From: Gentiana macrophylla
Lineage: Eukaryota; Streptophyta; Magnoliopsida; Gentianales; Gentianaceae
Direction of reading: 5' to 3'
Length of the DNA stretch: 64,000 nt
Assembly (NCBI GenBank): GCA_026214975.1
Contig: CM047805.1
Location: forward strand, 60,814,834-60,878,833
The notes under the pieces were generated by a model that was given only the letters and a program-made list of their open reading frames with translations, did no database searches and was not told the DNA's origin. Positions 43,599 through 53,909 of this stretch are shown piece after piece (positions within the stretch are counted from its first letter, which is position 1; the number at the start of each line of letters is the position of its first letter). Made by a program: the position numbers and the translations under genes.

Positions 43599-44170
43599 CG
43601 TTACAATTTATAGACACTCCCGTTCCAATTTTCAGACCACGCTTTTTTTTCTTCTAATAGAATGAAATGGGTAGAGGATGAAGAATGAGAAAAGATCATT
43701 CCAATGGGTAGACCACTCCCGTTCTAATTTTCAGACCACTCCCGTTGAAATTGAAGAAGGAGAAGAGGGGTTTCTTTCTACGTTTTTTCTTCTGCACATT
43801 TTTTTCAACTCTGACGGAATGAAGTGGATGGAAGAGGAAAAAGAGAAGAGATTATATTAGGGTTTTCAAATCCAATAGGTCCGTTCGAATTGTAACGAGG
43901 AGAAAGGCTATTTCCGTTACAATTGAACGTGATACGTGCAATTTGAATTTCAGTTCCCAATCCCACTCTCCTCGTTGCAACTTTGACAGAGGCGTTTAAA
44001 TTTTGACGCACCACGTTCAAATTGTGACGTGTCCGTTTCAATTCCAACGGGTGTGTCAAAATTTTAGCGGATTCCATTCTTTTTGCTCTGTGTTTAAAGT
44101 TCAACGAGTCACCTATTATATTTTAATGGTTTCGTCAAAGTTGGAACGAACCGTTGGAATTTCAACGTGA
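43599..44170. repeat. Cluster of near-palindromic CGTTNNAATTNNAACG units, about 20-bp phase
   Basis: Good units are at 43882-43897, 43915-43929, 43993-44008, 44014-44029, 44034-44049, 44133-44148 and 44152-44167; weaker ones at 43599, 43621, 43720, 43743, 43936, 44054 and 44091. Each is close to its own reverse complement, for example CGTTGGAATTTCAACG. Spacings inside the dense part are 20, 21, 20, 20 and 19 bp. The minus-strand ORF at 44104-43805 overlaps it but looks like translation of the repeat. Possible explanations are subterminal repeats of a DNA transposon or a decayed minisatellite. Confidence 0.65.
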
Positions 44171-45170
44171 AACTTAAAAAAATGTCAGGTCTGACCCGAC
44201 CTGACATTAAATATGGGATGCTATAGTGACTGAGCTATGAAATGTGAAGTCAGTCCTCCTAGCCGGAAATTAATTTTTTACTGAACTATTGAAATTGTTG
44301 AAAGCCCAGGAATGAAAACACTAATGATAACCTTCCGATCGGCGCAATTATGGAAGTTGAGGAATCATTTCTTGACCTAGAATTAGAATTGGGGAAGAAA
44401 TTGATTTATAAGTTGATGAAATTGGATGAAATTGATTTGGAGGGAGAAATTCCCGTTTTTTAGTCAATGTGGTGAAAATGAGGCCCCAAAACACGTGGCG
44501 ACCAACGTTGGGAGCCACGTGGGAGCCAAATAAGCATTTTTAACTTCGGTGCCCATTATCAAAATCGGCTAGGGTGACTATTTTTGCAAAAAAAAAATGT
44601 TACAGGAATATTTTTTTTCACCGGAGCAAAACTAGGAGTGAAATGCAAAATAGGCCAAGTTACATGACTATTTGTGCAATTTTCCCTGAACGTAAGTATC
44701 ATGACTTTCCTTTCCTTAAATGTTATACGGGAGTTCTCAAAAAACAAAATATTATACGGGAGAACGTCACTAACGATGACTTTCGTCTCGTGAAAAAATA
44801 ATACAATAGTATGTGGTGCTCTTAAACAATATCGTTGTGTCAATAGAAACAACTTTAAACGATTGCCAAAAAAACAGTAATTTTTTGAGGGCCCATATCA
44901 TTGTTATTACCAATGTTGCCGCAATGCCACTCATTGGGCTGGCCTCGCATTTTGTTTTCGTCCAGTAGCAATTGTAGCATATTACTATGCTTGAAGAAAG
45001 TTTAAAATATTAAATTTAAATAGAAAAACGCGACATATATGACCTGGATATTTAACTTTTTCGACAACTTTCATGTAAAATGTTGCAATAAATTTGACAC
45101 TTACGGCAAATTGAAAAGTTAGACTAATTCTTCAGCTAATAATATGTAATTTGTTATTTAGTGCTTGTGA
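44171..45170. other. Intergenic region upstream of the secreted-protein gene
   Basis: About 1 kb without a supported gene. At 44566-44690 two near-copies of TGACTATTTTTGCAA / TGACTATTTGTGCAA occur about 90 bp apart, and TTATACGGGAG recurs at 44723 and 44752. These suggest an old repeat of unknown class. The short ORFs here have no recognisable domain. Confidence 0.5.
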
Positions 45171-45173
45171 TAT

Positions 45174-45183
45174 TATATATACA
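45174..45183 (+). promoter_or_regulatory. Candidate TATA box of the secreted Cys-rich gene
   Basis: ATTATATATAC about 80 bp upstream of the start codon. The distance fits a short 5' UTR. AT-rich surroundings make chance matches likely. Confidence 0.4.
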
Positions 45184-45261
45184 TCAGTAATTTTTCAGAA
45201 GAATTCAAAAATTAAATTAATTCATCAATTTTTCAACAGAAAATTGGTTATATATTAATCA

Positions 45262-45603
45262 ATGATGAAAATTACAATTTTGTGTGTCGCTGTTTTCGTG
45301 GTTGCACTATTGTCACATGTGGGAGAGGGTTCAAAACCAGATCAAACCGAAATCAGTGTGGATTCAGGTTCGCTGCATGTGTTTCGGGAAGCTCATGGAT
45401 TCCCGAGGTATATGCTACAGCTAAAGTGTTGTGATTCGTGTGCATGTTGTAACCATAATAAGAATTGCTTAGGCTGTGGTAATCATCCTAAAAACGGCGC
45501 TTCCTTCCATTTGCGTAGCGATGGAGATGAGGATGACTCGGATTGCAATAATGTTCCTGAAGGAGAAGGTGAAGGAGAAAACGAACACGATGACGATAAC
45601 TAG
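45262..45603 (+). CDS. Small secreted cysteine-rich protein with acidic C-terminus (113 aa)
   Basis: Intact single-exon frame outside any element. The start is the first of two adjacent Met codons. Residues 3-23 are a classic signal peptide (ITILCVAVFVVALLSHVGEG), with cleavage probably after Gly23, so export to the cell wall or vacuole is expected. The mature part has eight cysteines: a cluster KCCDSCACCNHNKNCLGCG (Cys56, 57, 60, 62, 63, 69, 72) and Cys95. The C terminus is strongly acidic (DGDEDDSDC, then EGEGEGENEHDDDN). CCDSCAC recalls the first loop of Bowman-Birk inhibitors, but the reactive-site residues and the second half are absent, so I do not assign that function. A metal-binding or redox peptide is another option. 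No homologous gene in the window. Confidence 0.7.
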   Translation: MMKITILCVAVFVVALLSHVGEGSKPDQTEISVDSGSLHVFREAHGFPRYMLQLKCCDSCACCNHNKNCLGCGNHPKNGASFHLRSDGDEDDSDCNNVPEGEGEGENEHDDDN

Positions 45604-45703
45604 CTAGGCTTCAGCAGTGAAGATCTACGTGGAGTGATACATGAAGTGGGTGCCGAAGTTAGTGTCAAAACTGGGTGAATTCAATTTGTTGCAATTTTTT
45701 TTA

Positions 45704-45704
45704 A

Positions 45705-45747
<43 letters not shown>

Positions 45748-45748
45748 T
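45704..45748. repeat. (ATT)n microsatellite, about 15 units
   Basis: Perfect trinucleotide run about 100 bp after the stop of the secreted-protein gene, so probably in its 3' UTR or just beyond. A minus-strand frame through it encodes poly-Asn and is artefactual. Confidence 0.95.
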
Positions 45749-46534
45749 ACGTTTTGATTTTTTCGTGTGCTTTCTGTGTGATTTTTCTCAGTTTTTAAAT
45801 TGGTGCAAGTTGTCTTAGAGAACATTTATCTTCAATAATCATCATTATCTTTGTTGTTTTACTCTCTCTGGTGTTAATTAATACCCGTGCTTTTTAAGTG
45901 TAACTTAAAAAAAAATCCCGTCAGACTCAAAAGATTAGTCACAGACAATTGTCTTGTGAACAAAAAAAAAAAAAAAAAAAAACGTCAGCCTTACGGACCC
46001 TTTCTACCCTTAAACACTACGAAAACATTGGTCAAAATGAGGAGCTTGAGAAAAATAAATGGGCTTCTGAAGGTATCACACTAAATCAATTTGAGCCAGC
46101 ATAGCGAGCTAGGTGAAAAAAGGCATATTCTGGAGTGTCCTTAAGCGCAATGGTAGATTTTGTGTGGTACTTTTAAAGGACCCAATTTAATACACAACCA
46201 TTGCCATCATTGTTACGAAGACGTCCAATGCCCCAACGACAATATTTAAACAGAGAACTGACGCAATCAGATATTGTACTGCAAGGTTGTATTAGACATC
46301 TCTTTTTCTTGAAGAAATGTTAATTTTAAAAAAGGGGATGAAAAGAAATTAAATTAGTACAAAAGTTGGACCAACCCACTTCGATAAACCTCATAATACA
46401 TCAGGACCTAACATCGCTTCATTATAACCTATTAACATACAAACCTAGTAGAAAAAATCCATCAAGAGGAAATAATACGACAATTCAGTGCTCAATAATG
46501 TTTAAAATAAAAACTGTTGATCTAGAGAACCCTT
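45749..46534. other. Intergenic stretch with an A21 run
   Basis: Contains an A21 homopolymer at 45962-45982 and AATAAT-like words near 45832 that could serve in 3' end formation of the upstream gene. I see no gene. Confidence 0.6.
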
Positions 46535-47741
46535 ATATCTAATGAATCTTGTGAACTTCTATTGTAGCCCAGTTTCATCATATAGCTGTCAAACCTCTTG
46601 TACCACTACCTTTGAGACTGCTTCATTCCTTCCAAGGATTTATTCAACTTGCAAACATCCATTCTTTTCCACAGACTTGGAATCCATCTGGCTGAGTCAC
46701 GTATATTTCCTTATCCAACTCTCTACTAGAAAATTTGTCTTCAAATCTAGTTGATGAAGTTCAAGATTCTAATTTGCAACCATTTCTAGTAACACCCTCA
46801 TAGTATTGTGCATGACTACTGGTGAGAATATCTAAACATAGTCTACCCCTTCTTTTTGACTGAGCTCTCTTGAAACCACATATGCCTTATACCTAATGCT
46901 AACAGTTGGTGACATTCCTTCCTATTCCTTGAAGACCCACATACATGTGATTGTCTTCGACCTTTGTGGTAGTTTGACTAATTCCCAAGTCTGATTTGTG
47001 ATATGTGACTCCATTTCATCTCCCATGGCAGCAAGCCACTAAGATTGTTCAGTACATGTCACAACTTCCATGTAGGTGTTTGGTTCCGATCCATCCACCT
47101 CCCCAGAATCTTGAATTCAGATCCAACCATATTCTCAAACACATACCTCTTCGGAGGTCCAACATTAGTCCTTCTAGCTCGGCCAAGACCTATAGTCTGC
47201 TGAACAATTTCAACTTTTTGAGTCTCAGCTGGTTGATTCGGATTTAGATCTGGTTCGGCCAGATCAGATGAGTGTTGACTGTTCTCAACTGATTGTTGTA
47301 GCTCAACAGATTGAACCTGAAGCTCCACCTGTTTGTCAACCCCCTCAGATTCAGATCGGATTTCTGATTCTGGTGTGGATCTCACAATGGTGTTAAGAAT
47401 AAAATTTTCATCAAAGAATACATTTTTGCTAGGTTTAAGGTTACCATATCCCTGTTTTTTAGCTGATGACCAGATTCCATACCCCTTAACTCCATCTCCA
47501 TACCTCACAAACACTCCCTATTTGGCTCTTGGTTCTAGCTTACCTCCACTAACATGGTAATAAATTGTGCATAAAAAACTCTTAAATTTGAGTAATCAGT
47601 AGGCCTTTTAATCAAATTTCATATGGTGTTTTGAGATCGATCTCTGTGTGAGGTCCATGATTGATTAAGTAGTATCTTTGTACTTACTGACCTCTGCTAA
47701 AAAATCTTCATGCCAAACCACCATTAGGGAGCATGCACATC
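46535..47741 (-). pseudogene. Element F integrase C-terminus, linker and RT start
   Basis: The frame 47514-47059 is MFVRYGDGVKGYGIWSSAKK, then the linker (SEGVDKQVELQVQSVELQQS) and IGLGRARRTNVGPPKRYVFE, parallel to element E. Left of it RT blocks are readable in several frames, ending with a GCKLNKSLEGMKQ-like piece near 46650 and the sequence of the YGLKQ block at about 46620. Stops and indels are frequent. Confidence 0.75.
47737..47741. repeat. Target-site duplication of element G, left copy (ACATC)
   Basis: ACATC before the LTR start, repeated at 52048-52052. Confidence 0.9.
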
Positions 47742-48045
47742 TGTTATAGTATATAGGTTTGAAAGGGATCTTTGAGTGCATAAGTCGCGATCTTGTGGAA
47801 GCTTCTTGATGTATGGAAGCCTCGAAGATCTCGCTAATCGCTTTCAGTATGATGTAAACTAGAAAGCGGTTCTTCGGTTATAGTTTGTTATAACCGTTTG
47901 TAACTTACTTCTGACTATTTCATGAGGTGTATGAAACTATACATATCCCATGATCAGCTGTATTGTAATCAACCTTGTTATTTTACTTGATCAATAATAA
48001 TTCCGCATTTTATTTTGTTTCTTTGTAATCCTACGAACTTCATCA
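47742..48045 (+). repeat. 5' LTR of element G (304 bp)
   Basis: Starts TGTTATAGTATATAGG and ends ACTTCATCA directly before the PBS. ATGAAACTATACATATCCCA at about 47932 corresponds to GAAGCTATAAATACCCCA in the other LTR, so the TATA box here has decayed. Confidence 0.9.
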
Positions 48046-48057
48046 TGGTATCAGCGC
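48046..48057 (+). other. Primer-binding site of element G
   Basis: TGGTATCAGCGC abuts the LTR; initiator methionine tRNA type. Confidence 0.85.
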
Positions 48058-48248
48058 AGAAATTTCAGAATTTCTAAATGCTTTCCTGCGTTTTCTCTCC
48101 AGTTTTTGAAGAATCTTGAGAGTGTTCTTAATTTTTCCTGAGTTTTCAGTTTTTTGAGTGTAATATGTGAACTTTTTCTTTATTTTTTGATCAGTTCTTG
48201 ATCGGTTTTTCACTTTTCATTATTGATTTGTGATCAATTCTGGAGTTC

Positions 48249-49080
48249 TTGATAGCCATGGAAGCTATGAAACAAGAATTAAGTCTCTACAGTCCATTCT
48301 ATGTTCATTCTAATGAGAATCCTTCTCTGGTTCTTGTTCAACCATTGATGAATGGCAACAACTATAATCCATGGAAAATGTCCATGGAAATGGTGTTAAT
48401 CACCAAGAATAAACATGGCTTTGTAGACGGCACAATTAAAAGGCCTTCAACAGATTCAGCAGATTTCAAGGCATGGAGGCAATGTGATACGATGGTGAGA
48501 TCATGGATCTTAAATTCTGTAGAGAACACCATTGCACAAAGATTGATGTATTTCAAGAATGCTCATGCAGTTTGGAAGAATCTTGCAGCAAGGTTTTCAA
48601 ATGTTAATGGATTAAGACTTTCAGATCTTCTTGAAGAAATGCATCTACTGAAACAAGGCATAGATTATGTCAATCAATATTTCACAAAATTGATAATTCT
48701 TTGGGAAGAAATCAAGACCATCGGGCCTGTAACAGTCTGTTCCTGTGATCCTTAATGTCACTGCAATGCAATAAGCAATCTGTTGGATAATATATAGGTT
48801 GAACATTTCATGAAATTCCTTAAAGGTTTGAGGGATGAATTTAACCAATGGTCTCACGGTCAATGTTGATGGTACCCTTTCCAGAAATTCAAGATGTCTT
48901 TGAAATGGCAATCAAGTTTCAGATACATATGTTGTATGTGACTAACAAGGCCAAGAATGAAGAATCCATGGTTCTATTGTCACAGAAGAATGGACAGGGA
49001 CAAAATCAGACTGTCCGTAGATCTAACTCTGCCGCAAATCCCAGGCCTAAAAATCCCAAAAAGATGCAATATGTTTGCCC
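48249..49080 (+). pseudogene. Element G gag
   Basis: The open frame 48249-48755 contains YVHSNENPSLVLVQPLMNGN, NYNPWKMSMEMVLITKNKHG, FVDGTIKRPSTDSADFKAWR and SWILNSVENTIAQRLMYFKN, the gag type found in several plant Copia lineages with an SxNPSLVLV entry. MEAMKQEL at 48258 could be the true start. After 48755 the gag continues in other frames: FMKFLKGLREEFNQWSHG-like at 48810, then the frame 48848-49225 with MVPFPEIQDVFEMAIKFQ. A CX2C knuckle is not evident. It would form particles in the cytoplasm. Confidence 0.8.
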
Positions 49081-49099
49081 TATGACTAAACTGAAGAAA

Positions 49100-49870
49100 A
49101 ATCATTTTCCTTTAAGTACCACTGCTGTAAATGCTACTTTTGACCTTGTTCATATATATATTTGGGGTCCTCTGAGACAGCATACTGTGAATGGACAACA
49201 ATATTTTTCTTACTATTGTAAATGATTTCTCTAGATTTACTTGGGTTTTTCTTATGAGGAAAATATCTGAAGCATCTGACCTTGTTAAATCTTTTGTTAA
49301 ATTTGTTTCTACTCAGTTTCATAAAATTATTAAATTAATTAGATCTGACAATGGTGTAGAATTTCAACTTACTGACTTTATTGATCAGCAGGGTATCATA
49401 CATCCAACATCCTGTGTAAGTACACCCGAGCAAAATGGTATTGTTGAAAGAAAACATCATCATCTACTGAATGTTGCAAAGAGGATTGAGGTTCCAGAAT
49501 AATCTACCCACTGAATATTGGGGTTTTTGCCTTTTGCATGTTGTAAAATTGATTAATGCCACACCTACACCACTGCTGAAGGAAAACACTCCACATAAAG
49601 TGCTTTATGGCACCAAACCAGAATATTATGTATTTAATTTTTTTGGTTGCTTAGTTTTTTCATGCACACTTCAGTAGTATAGGATAAAATTTGACTCAAG
49701 ATGTAGGACATGTGTCTATCTTGGGAATTCAACTACATCTAAGGGTGCTATTCTCTTAGACATTACCAACAAAGATATCTTTGTTGCTAGAAATACTCAA
49801 TTCCATTAGACTTATTTTCCACTCTTTCAATAGGTGTTTGGAAAGCCTAGATATATTGCTGACATGCCTG
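49100..49870 (+). pseudogene. Element G integrase
   Basis: Pieces FDLVHIYIWGPLRQHTVNGQ (HSD altered to HIY, first Asp lost), FLTIVNDFSRFTWVFLMRKI, KLIRSDNGVEFQLTDF (second Asp) and STPEQNGIVERKHHHLLNVA (Glu) in the frame 49191-49502. Then LPTEYWGFCLLHVVKLINAT and HKVLYGTKPEYYVFNFFGCL in the frame 49471-49677. The protease and HHCC zinc domain between gag and 49100 are missing, so the element also has an internal deletion there. Confidence 0.82.
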
Positions 49871-50085
49871 TTCCTTTGCCAGTAATAGACACTTTTAATG
49901 ACCTGCTGACTGAATCAGCAGACCAACCAACAATGGGATCAACAGCAGCTGAAACATCCAATGAGGGGCATGCACCCGTAAATTAGGCACCTGAACCCAC
50001 ACAACTAAGAAGGTCCAGAAAAACAAGGAACTCACCAACCTTTTATCAAGGGGGTGCTCATAATGTTTAGAAGACTCCACATCTG

Positions 50086-51086
50086 GTGAGTGCAGTCACG
50101 AGTCTGGATTACTTCTCAGTAGACTATGCCAGATTCATTAATGCTATTGATGCTGTTAAAGAGCCTAAGACCTACAATCAAGCTATCAAGCATGATGAAT
50201 GGAAGGAGGCAATGAACAAAGAAATTGAAGCTTTACAAAAGACTCACACATGGGAGATAGTTGATCTGCCGCCAAGCAAGAAACCCATAGGGTGCAAGTG
50301 GGTGTACAGAATCAAACACAATCATGATAGATTAGTAGAGAGATACAAAGCTAGACTAGTAGGAAAAGGCTACACACAAACATATGAGATTGATTTTCAA
50401 GAAACATTTTCCCTTGTTGTCAAGATCACTACTGTTCTTGCAGCAGCAGCAGCAAAAAAACCAACAATTGGCATATAGATCAACTGGATGTCAACACTAC
50501 CTTTCTACATAGAGACCTACAAGAAGAAGTATACATGCAGTTACCCTCAGGATGTGCAGCAACTAAACCAAACCAAGTTTTCAAATTTACCATATAGGGA
50601 CTCAACCAAGCCAGCAGACAATGGAATTGCAAGTTGACTGAATCATTGGAGGCTCAAGGATTCATTCAATCCAAACATGACCACAATCTATTCACAAAAG
50701 GGTCAGGACAGTCATTAATTGCCTTATTGGTATATGTGGATGATATCATAGTTGCTAGCCCTAGTGAAGAGTTAATTCAGCAATTTAAGGATGCTTTACA
50801 TCAGCAGTTCACCATCAAAGATCTTGGAAATTGAAATATCTCCTAGGGATTGAGGTTGCTAGATGTCCAAAAGGCATATCCATTTCACACAAAAAAATAC
50901 ACACTTAACCTCCTAGAAGAATATGAATTTTTAGGAACTAAACCTGCTAAGACACCTATGGAGTCCAAACATAATTTACAACATGGTGATTCACCACTTT
51001 TAGAAGATAACACTGCATACAGATCCCTTGTGGGTAAATTGAATTACCTCACTTTTACCAGACCAGATATTGCCTTTGCAGTATAA
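50086..51086 (+). pseudogene. Element G reverse transcriptase
   Basis: Frame 50086-50478: EPKTYNQAIKHDEWKEAMNK, HTWEIVDLPPSKKPIGCKWV and [21 protein letters not shown] stop and a slippage-like poly-GCA/A run near 50440-50465 end it. The next block, [20 protein letters not shown] in the present frame, is the shifted [13 protein letters not shown] block. Frame 50634-50834 has LVYVDDIIVASPSEELIQQF, with YVDD intact, and FTIKDLGN. Frame 50850-51086 has KKYTLNLLEEYEFLGTKPAK and YRSLVGKLNYLTFTRPDIAF. All belong to one Copia RT with small indels. Confidence 0.88.
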
Positions 51087-51700
51087 CCCCTAAGTCAATT
51101 TCTGGACACCCCTACTGAGAATCATATGAAGGCAGCTTATAGACTGATGAGGTACTTGAAGACCAATCCTGGCCAATGAATCTTCTTCCCAGCAGACAAT
51201 AATCATGTACTTAAAGGTTTTACAGATAGTGAGTGGGCTGGTTGTCCTAAAACAAGAAGATCAGTATCAGGTTATATGATGTTCTTAGGAGATGCACCAA
51301 TCTCCTAGAAGGCAAAGAAACAAAAAACAATTGCCAGAAGCTTATCAGAATCTGAGTACAGGGCCACGGCAAATGTAGTTTGTGAAATCCAGTGGCTTAA
51401 CTATATACTACTGGATTACAAATTCGATTCGATTACTCTTTGTGTTATTTTGTGACAATTACAGTGCAATGCACATTGTTCACAATCCTATCTTTCATGA
51501 AAGAACAAAACATATTGAAATTGACTACCATGTTATGAGAGACAAAGTCAAATCATGACTTATCAAATTTCTTCCAGTCAATACAAAAGAACAGATAGCT
51601 GACATCCTCACCAAGGCCTTGGATGCACCTATTTTCTCTTCCCAACTAGATAAATTTGGAGTTTCAAAGATCTTCCAGAATTCAAGTAGGTGAAAGGGAT
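51087..51700 (+). pseudogene. Element G RNase H
   Basis: Readable as GFTDSEWAGCPKTRRSVSGY and MMFLGDAPIS, then a stop where Trp is expected, then KKQKTIARSLSESEYRATAN and [12 protein letters not shown], followed by a frameshifted [24 protein letters not shown] end and EQIADILTKALD near 51600. Assigned by these Copia RNase H blocks. Confidence 0.8.
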
Positions 51701-51732
51701 GTTGAGTGCAAGATGTTCATGTACCACTCTCA

Positions 51733-51744
51733 GCATGAGGAGGG
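51733..51744 (+). other. Polypurine tract of element G
   Basis: GCATGAGGAGGG lies directly before the 3' LTR. Confidence 0.75.
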
Positions 51745-52047
51745 AGTTACAATATATAGGCTGAAAGGGATGCTGAGTGCATAAGCTGCTGATAGTGTGG
51801 AAGCATACTGACAATGTGGAAGCCCCAGCAACCTGCTGATAACATTCAGTATGATGTAAACTAGAAAGTGGTTATTCTATTATACTTTGTTATAACCTTT
51901 TGTAACTTACTTCTGACTTATTTATGAGGTGTATGAAGCTATAAATACCCCATGATCAGCTGCATTGTAATCAACCTTGTAATTTTACTTGATAAATAAT
52001 AATTCCGCATTTTATTTTGTTTGTTTGTAATCCTACAAACTACATCA
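51745..52047 (+). repeat. 3' LTR of element G (303 bp)
   Basis: Begins AGTTACAATATATAGG (TG lost) and ends ACTACATCA, with GCTATAAATACCCC as a preserved TATA box at about 51938. Followed by ACATC. Confidence 0.9.
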
Positions 52048-52052
52048 ACATC
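52048..52052. repeat. Target-site duplication of element G, right copy (ACATC)
   Basis: Exact copy of 47737-47741. Confidence 0.9.
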
Positions 52053-52703
52053 ACCCTCTCCGGATGTGTTTAAGTCATCTGTTCTGCAACACCATTCTAA
52101 TAATGAGTATCCTTGATTGTATTGTGTCTTGCTATACCATCTTCTTTGCAAAACTCATCCAACTTAGATCAGTAGAATTCCAGACCATTATCTGTTTGGC
52201 GCATCTTGATCTTCTTGCCTTTATGATTCTCCATCAAGGCCTTTCACTGCTTAAAATTCTTAAATGCATCATATTTATGTTTCATCATAATCACTCAAGT
52301 CATTCTTGAATAATCATAAATTAGTGACATAAAGTATGACCACCCAATTCTTCCACCATTGACAGACCCCGGTAATCAGATTATTATAATCAACTATTGC
52401 CTTTGTGTTGTGAATTGCTTTTGGGAACTTGCTTCCATATGGCATCCCAAACACAAAATGCTCACATAAGTCCAGATTCTTGACCTTATATCTCCCAAGA
52501 AGATCAGATTCAGACAGAATTTACATCCCTTTTTCACCAATATGACCAAGTCTCATATGCCATAACTTAGTCATATAATTCTGGTGAACTACAGATGATT
52601 CAACAACAACAAAACCAGATACGATAGATCCCCGTATAACAGATACACAATTCCCCTTTTGGACACATTTAGAAAACACATTTAAACCCTTATAGACATT
52701 CAC
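52053..52703 (-). pseudogene. Element F integrase N-terminal half
   Basis: Minus-strand frame 52703-52521 has CVSVIRGSIVSGFVVVESSV and YMTKLWHMRLGHIGEKGM, the pre-integrase zinc site. From 52521 to 52053 the core can be followed in shifting frames (NLHKSKFPKAIHNTK-like, IDDYSRMT-like). It aligns with 42302-41760 of element E, which gives the assignment. Confidence 0.75.
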
Positions 52704-53890
52704 AACTATACCTACCTCTGAATCTTAACCCTTTGTTGTCTAGAAGACTGAGAGAAATCATAATCTTTGTCATCTGTGGAACATGCCTAACTTTGTTCAA
52801 TGTCTAGAATTTACCATCATGAGTCCGGATTTGAACAGAGCCAATTTCAATTGTCTTGAAGACCTTACCTTGGCCACAAAAATATGCTCTCCATCCATTT
52901 TCTTATAAGTTTTAAACCACTCCCTACATGGAAGAATACGGTAAAATGCCCTAGAATCAAGAATCCACACATCATTATGATGTGTTGATTCGCCATCCAC
53001 TATAACTATGTCTTCATTTGAATTTGTGTCATGCTCTGCTATTTCAGCAGTGCCACATTTGTTCTTCCTCCGTTTCTTCTTCTTTGGACATTTGTTCTTC
53101 CAATATCCCTGATCCTTAAAACAATAGCAGATAGTTGTATGCTTAGAACCTTTGGAACCACCCTTCTTTGACTTCTTATTTCCATGGTTTCCATGCCCTT
53201 TGCTGCTACGGACCACCAAACTAGCAGCATGTTGTCTGTACCGATTATAGGCACCTTATGGTGTAACTTTCGAGTGTAAAGATATGATCTCACATCCTCC
53301 AAAGACAACGTATCCTTCCCAACAATAAATGAGTGCACAAAGTCCTCATATAATGCGGGCAATGAAACCAACTGAATCAAGGCTGTATCATCATCTTCAA
53401 TCTTGACATCAATATCTATTCATCCATAAATATTGTATTCAACTGATAAGGGTGATCCTTCAGCTGAGTGCCCTCATGAATCTGAAGACTGAACATTCGT
53501 TGTTTCAACAAAAACTTATTAGTCAGAGATTTTCCGTGTAAAAAATCTCAGGTTTCAACGACAGCTCAGCCGTAATATCCTCTTTCGCAAATTCTATGAT
53601 AATATCATCTGACATGCACAACATGATTGTTGAATATGCCTTTTAATCCAGACTGGCCATCTCAACGGATTCGACATCCACCGTCTTTGTCAACGGAGCC
53701 TATATATATCCTTTGTTGATTTAACAAGGCACGTATCTTGATCTGCATTAAACTGAAAATGTTTTTGACTGTAAATTTGTCGATTTTCACGTTAATTGCA
53801 GACATCCTTCTTCCTGGTTCCTAAAACATAGCTTTGATCACAACCTTGGTGCCAACCAATCTCGATCGGATGGAATGCGAATTCCATGAA
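52704..53890 (-). pseudogene. Element F gag and protease
   Basis: Frame 53219-52797 has a basic run, a knuckle CYCFKDQGYWKNKC in which the usual His is Tyr, then HHNDVWILDSRAFYRILPCR, the protease site with DSG altered to DSR. Frame 53380-53039 has SLPALYEDFVHSFIVGKDTL and SLEDVRSYLYTRKL, the UBN2-type gag end. Upstream to 53890 gag continues without a long frame. Both the knuckle and protease active site are mutated, which agrees with an old copy. Confidence 0.8.
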
Positions 53891-53892
53891 CC

Positions 53893-53905
53893 TCGCTTTG
53901 ATACT
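53893..53905 (-). other. Primer-binding site of element F
   Basis: Minus-strand AGTATCAAAGCGAGG-like word near the LTR start, an initiator-Met primer site with substitutions. Confidence 0.55.
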
Positions 53906-53909
53906 GGTG

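Larger units (their letters stand above)
47742..52047 (+). mobile_element. Element G: small complete Ty1/Copia retrotransposon (4.3 kb), decayed
   Basis: About 304-bp LTRs, PBS TGGTATCAGCGC, gag-IN-RT-RH order on the plus strand, PPT and a perfect ACATC duplication inside the integrase of element F. The LTRs have diverged clearly, including loss of the TG at the start of the 3' LTR, so it is one of the older insertions. Every domain has stops or frameshifts. Confidence 0.92.
46535..53909 (-). mobile_element. Element F: Tork-like Copia remnant, split by element G
   Basis: Minus-strand sequence related to element E throughout: RT and linker at 46535-47741, integrase at 52053-52600, protease/gag at 52600-53890, PBS at 53893-53905. 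The LTR begins at 53910. Removing G and one ACATC rejoins the integrase block (MCMLPNGGLA-like and onwards). RNase H and the 3' LTR are missing on the left. Frames are more broken than in E, so it is an old copy. Confidence 0.8.

Noticed and set aside
45385..45480. Assignment of the secreted protein as a Bowman-Birk protease inhibitor
   Set aside because: Only the CCDSCAC start fits. The Lys/Arg-Ser reactive loop, the Pro pair and the second domain are missing.
45625..45825. Minus-strand frame with poly-Asn
   Set aside because: It is the translation of the (ATT)n microsatellite.
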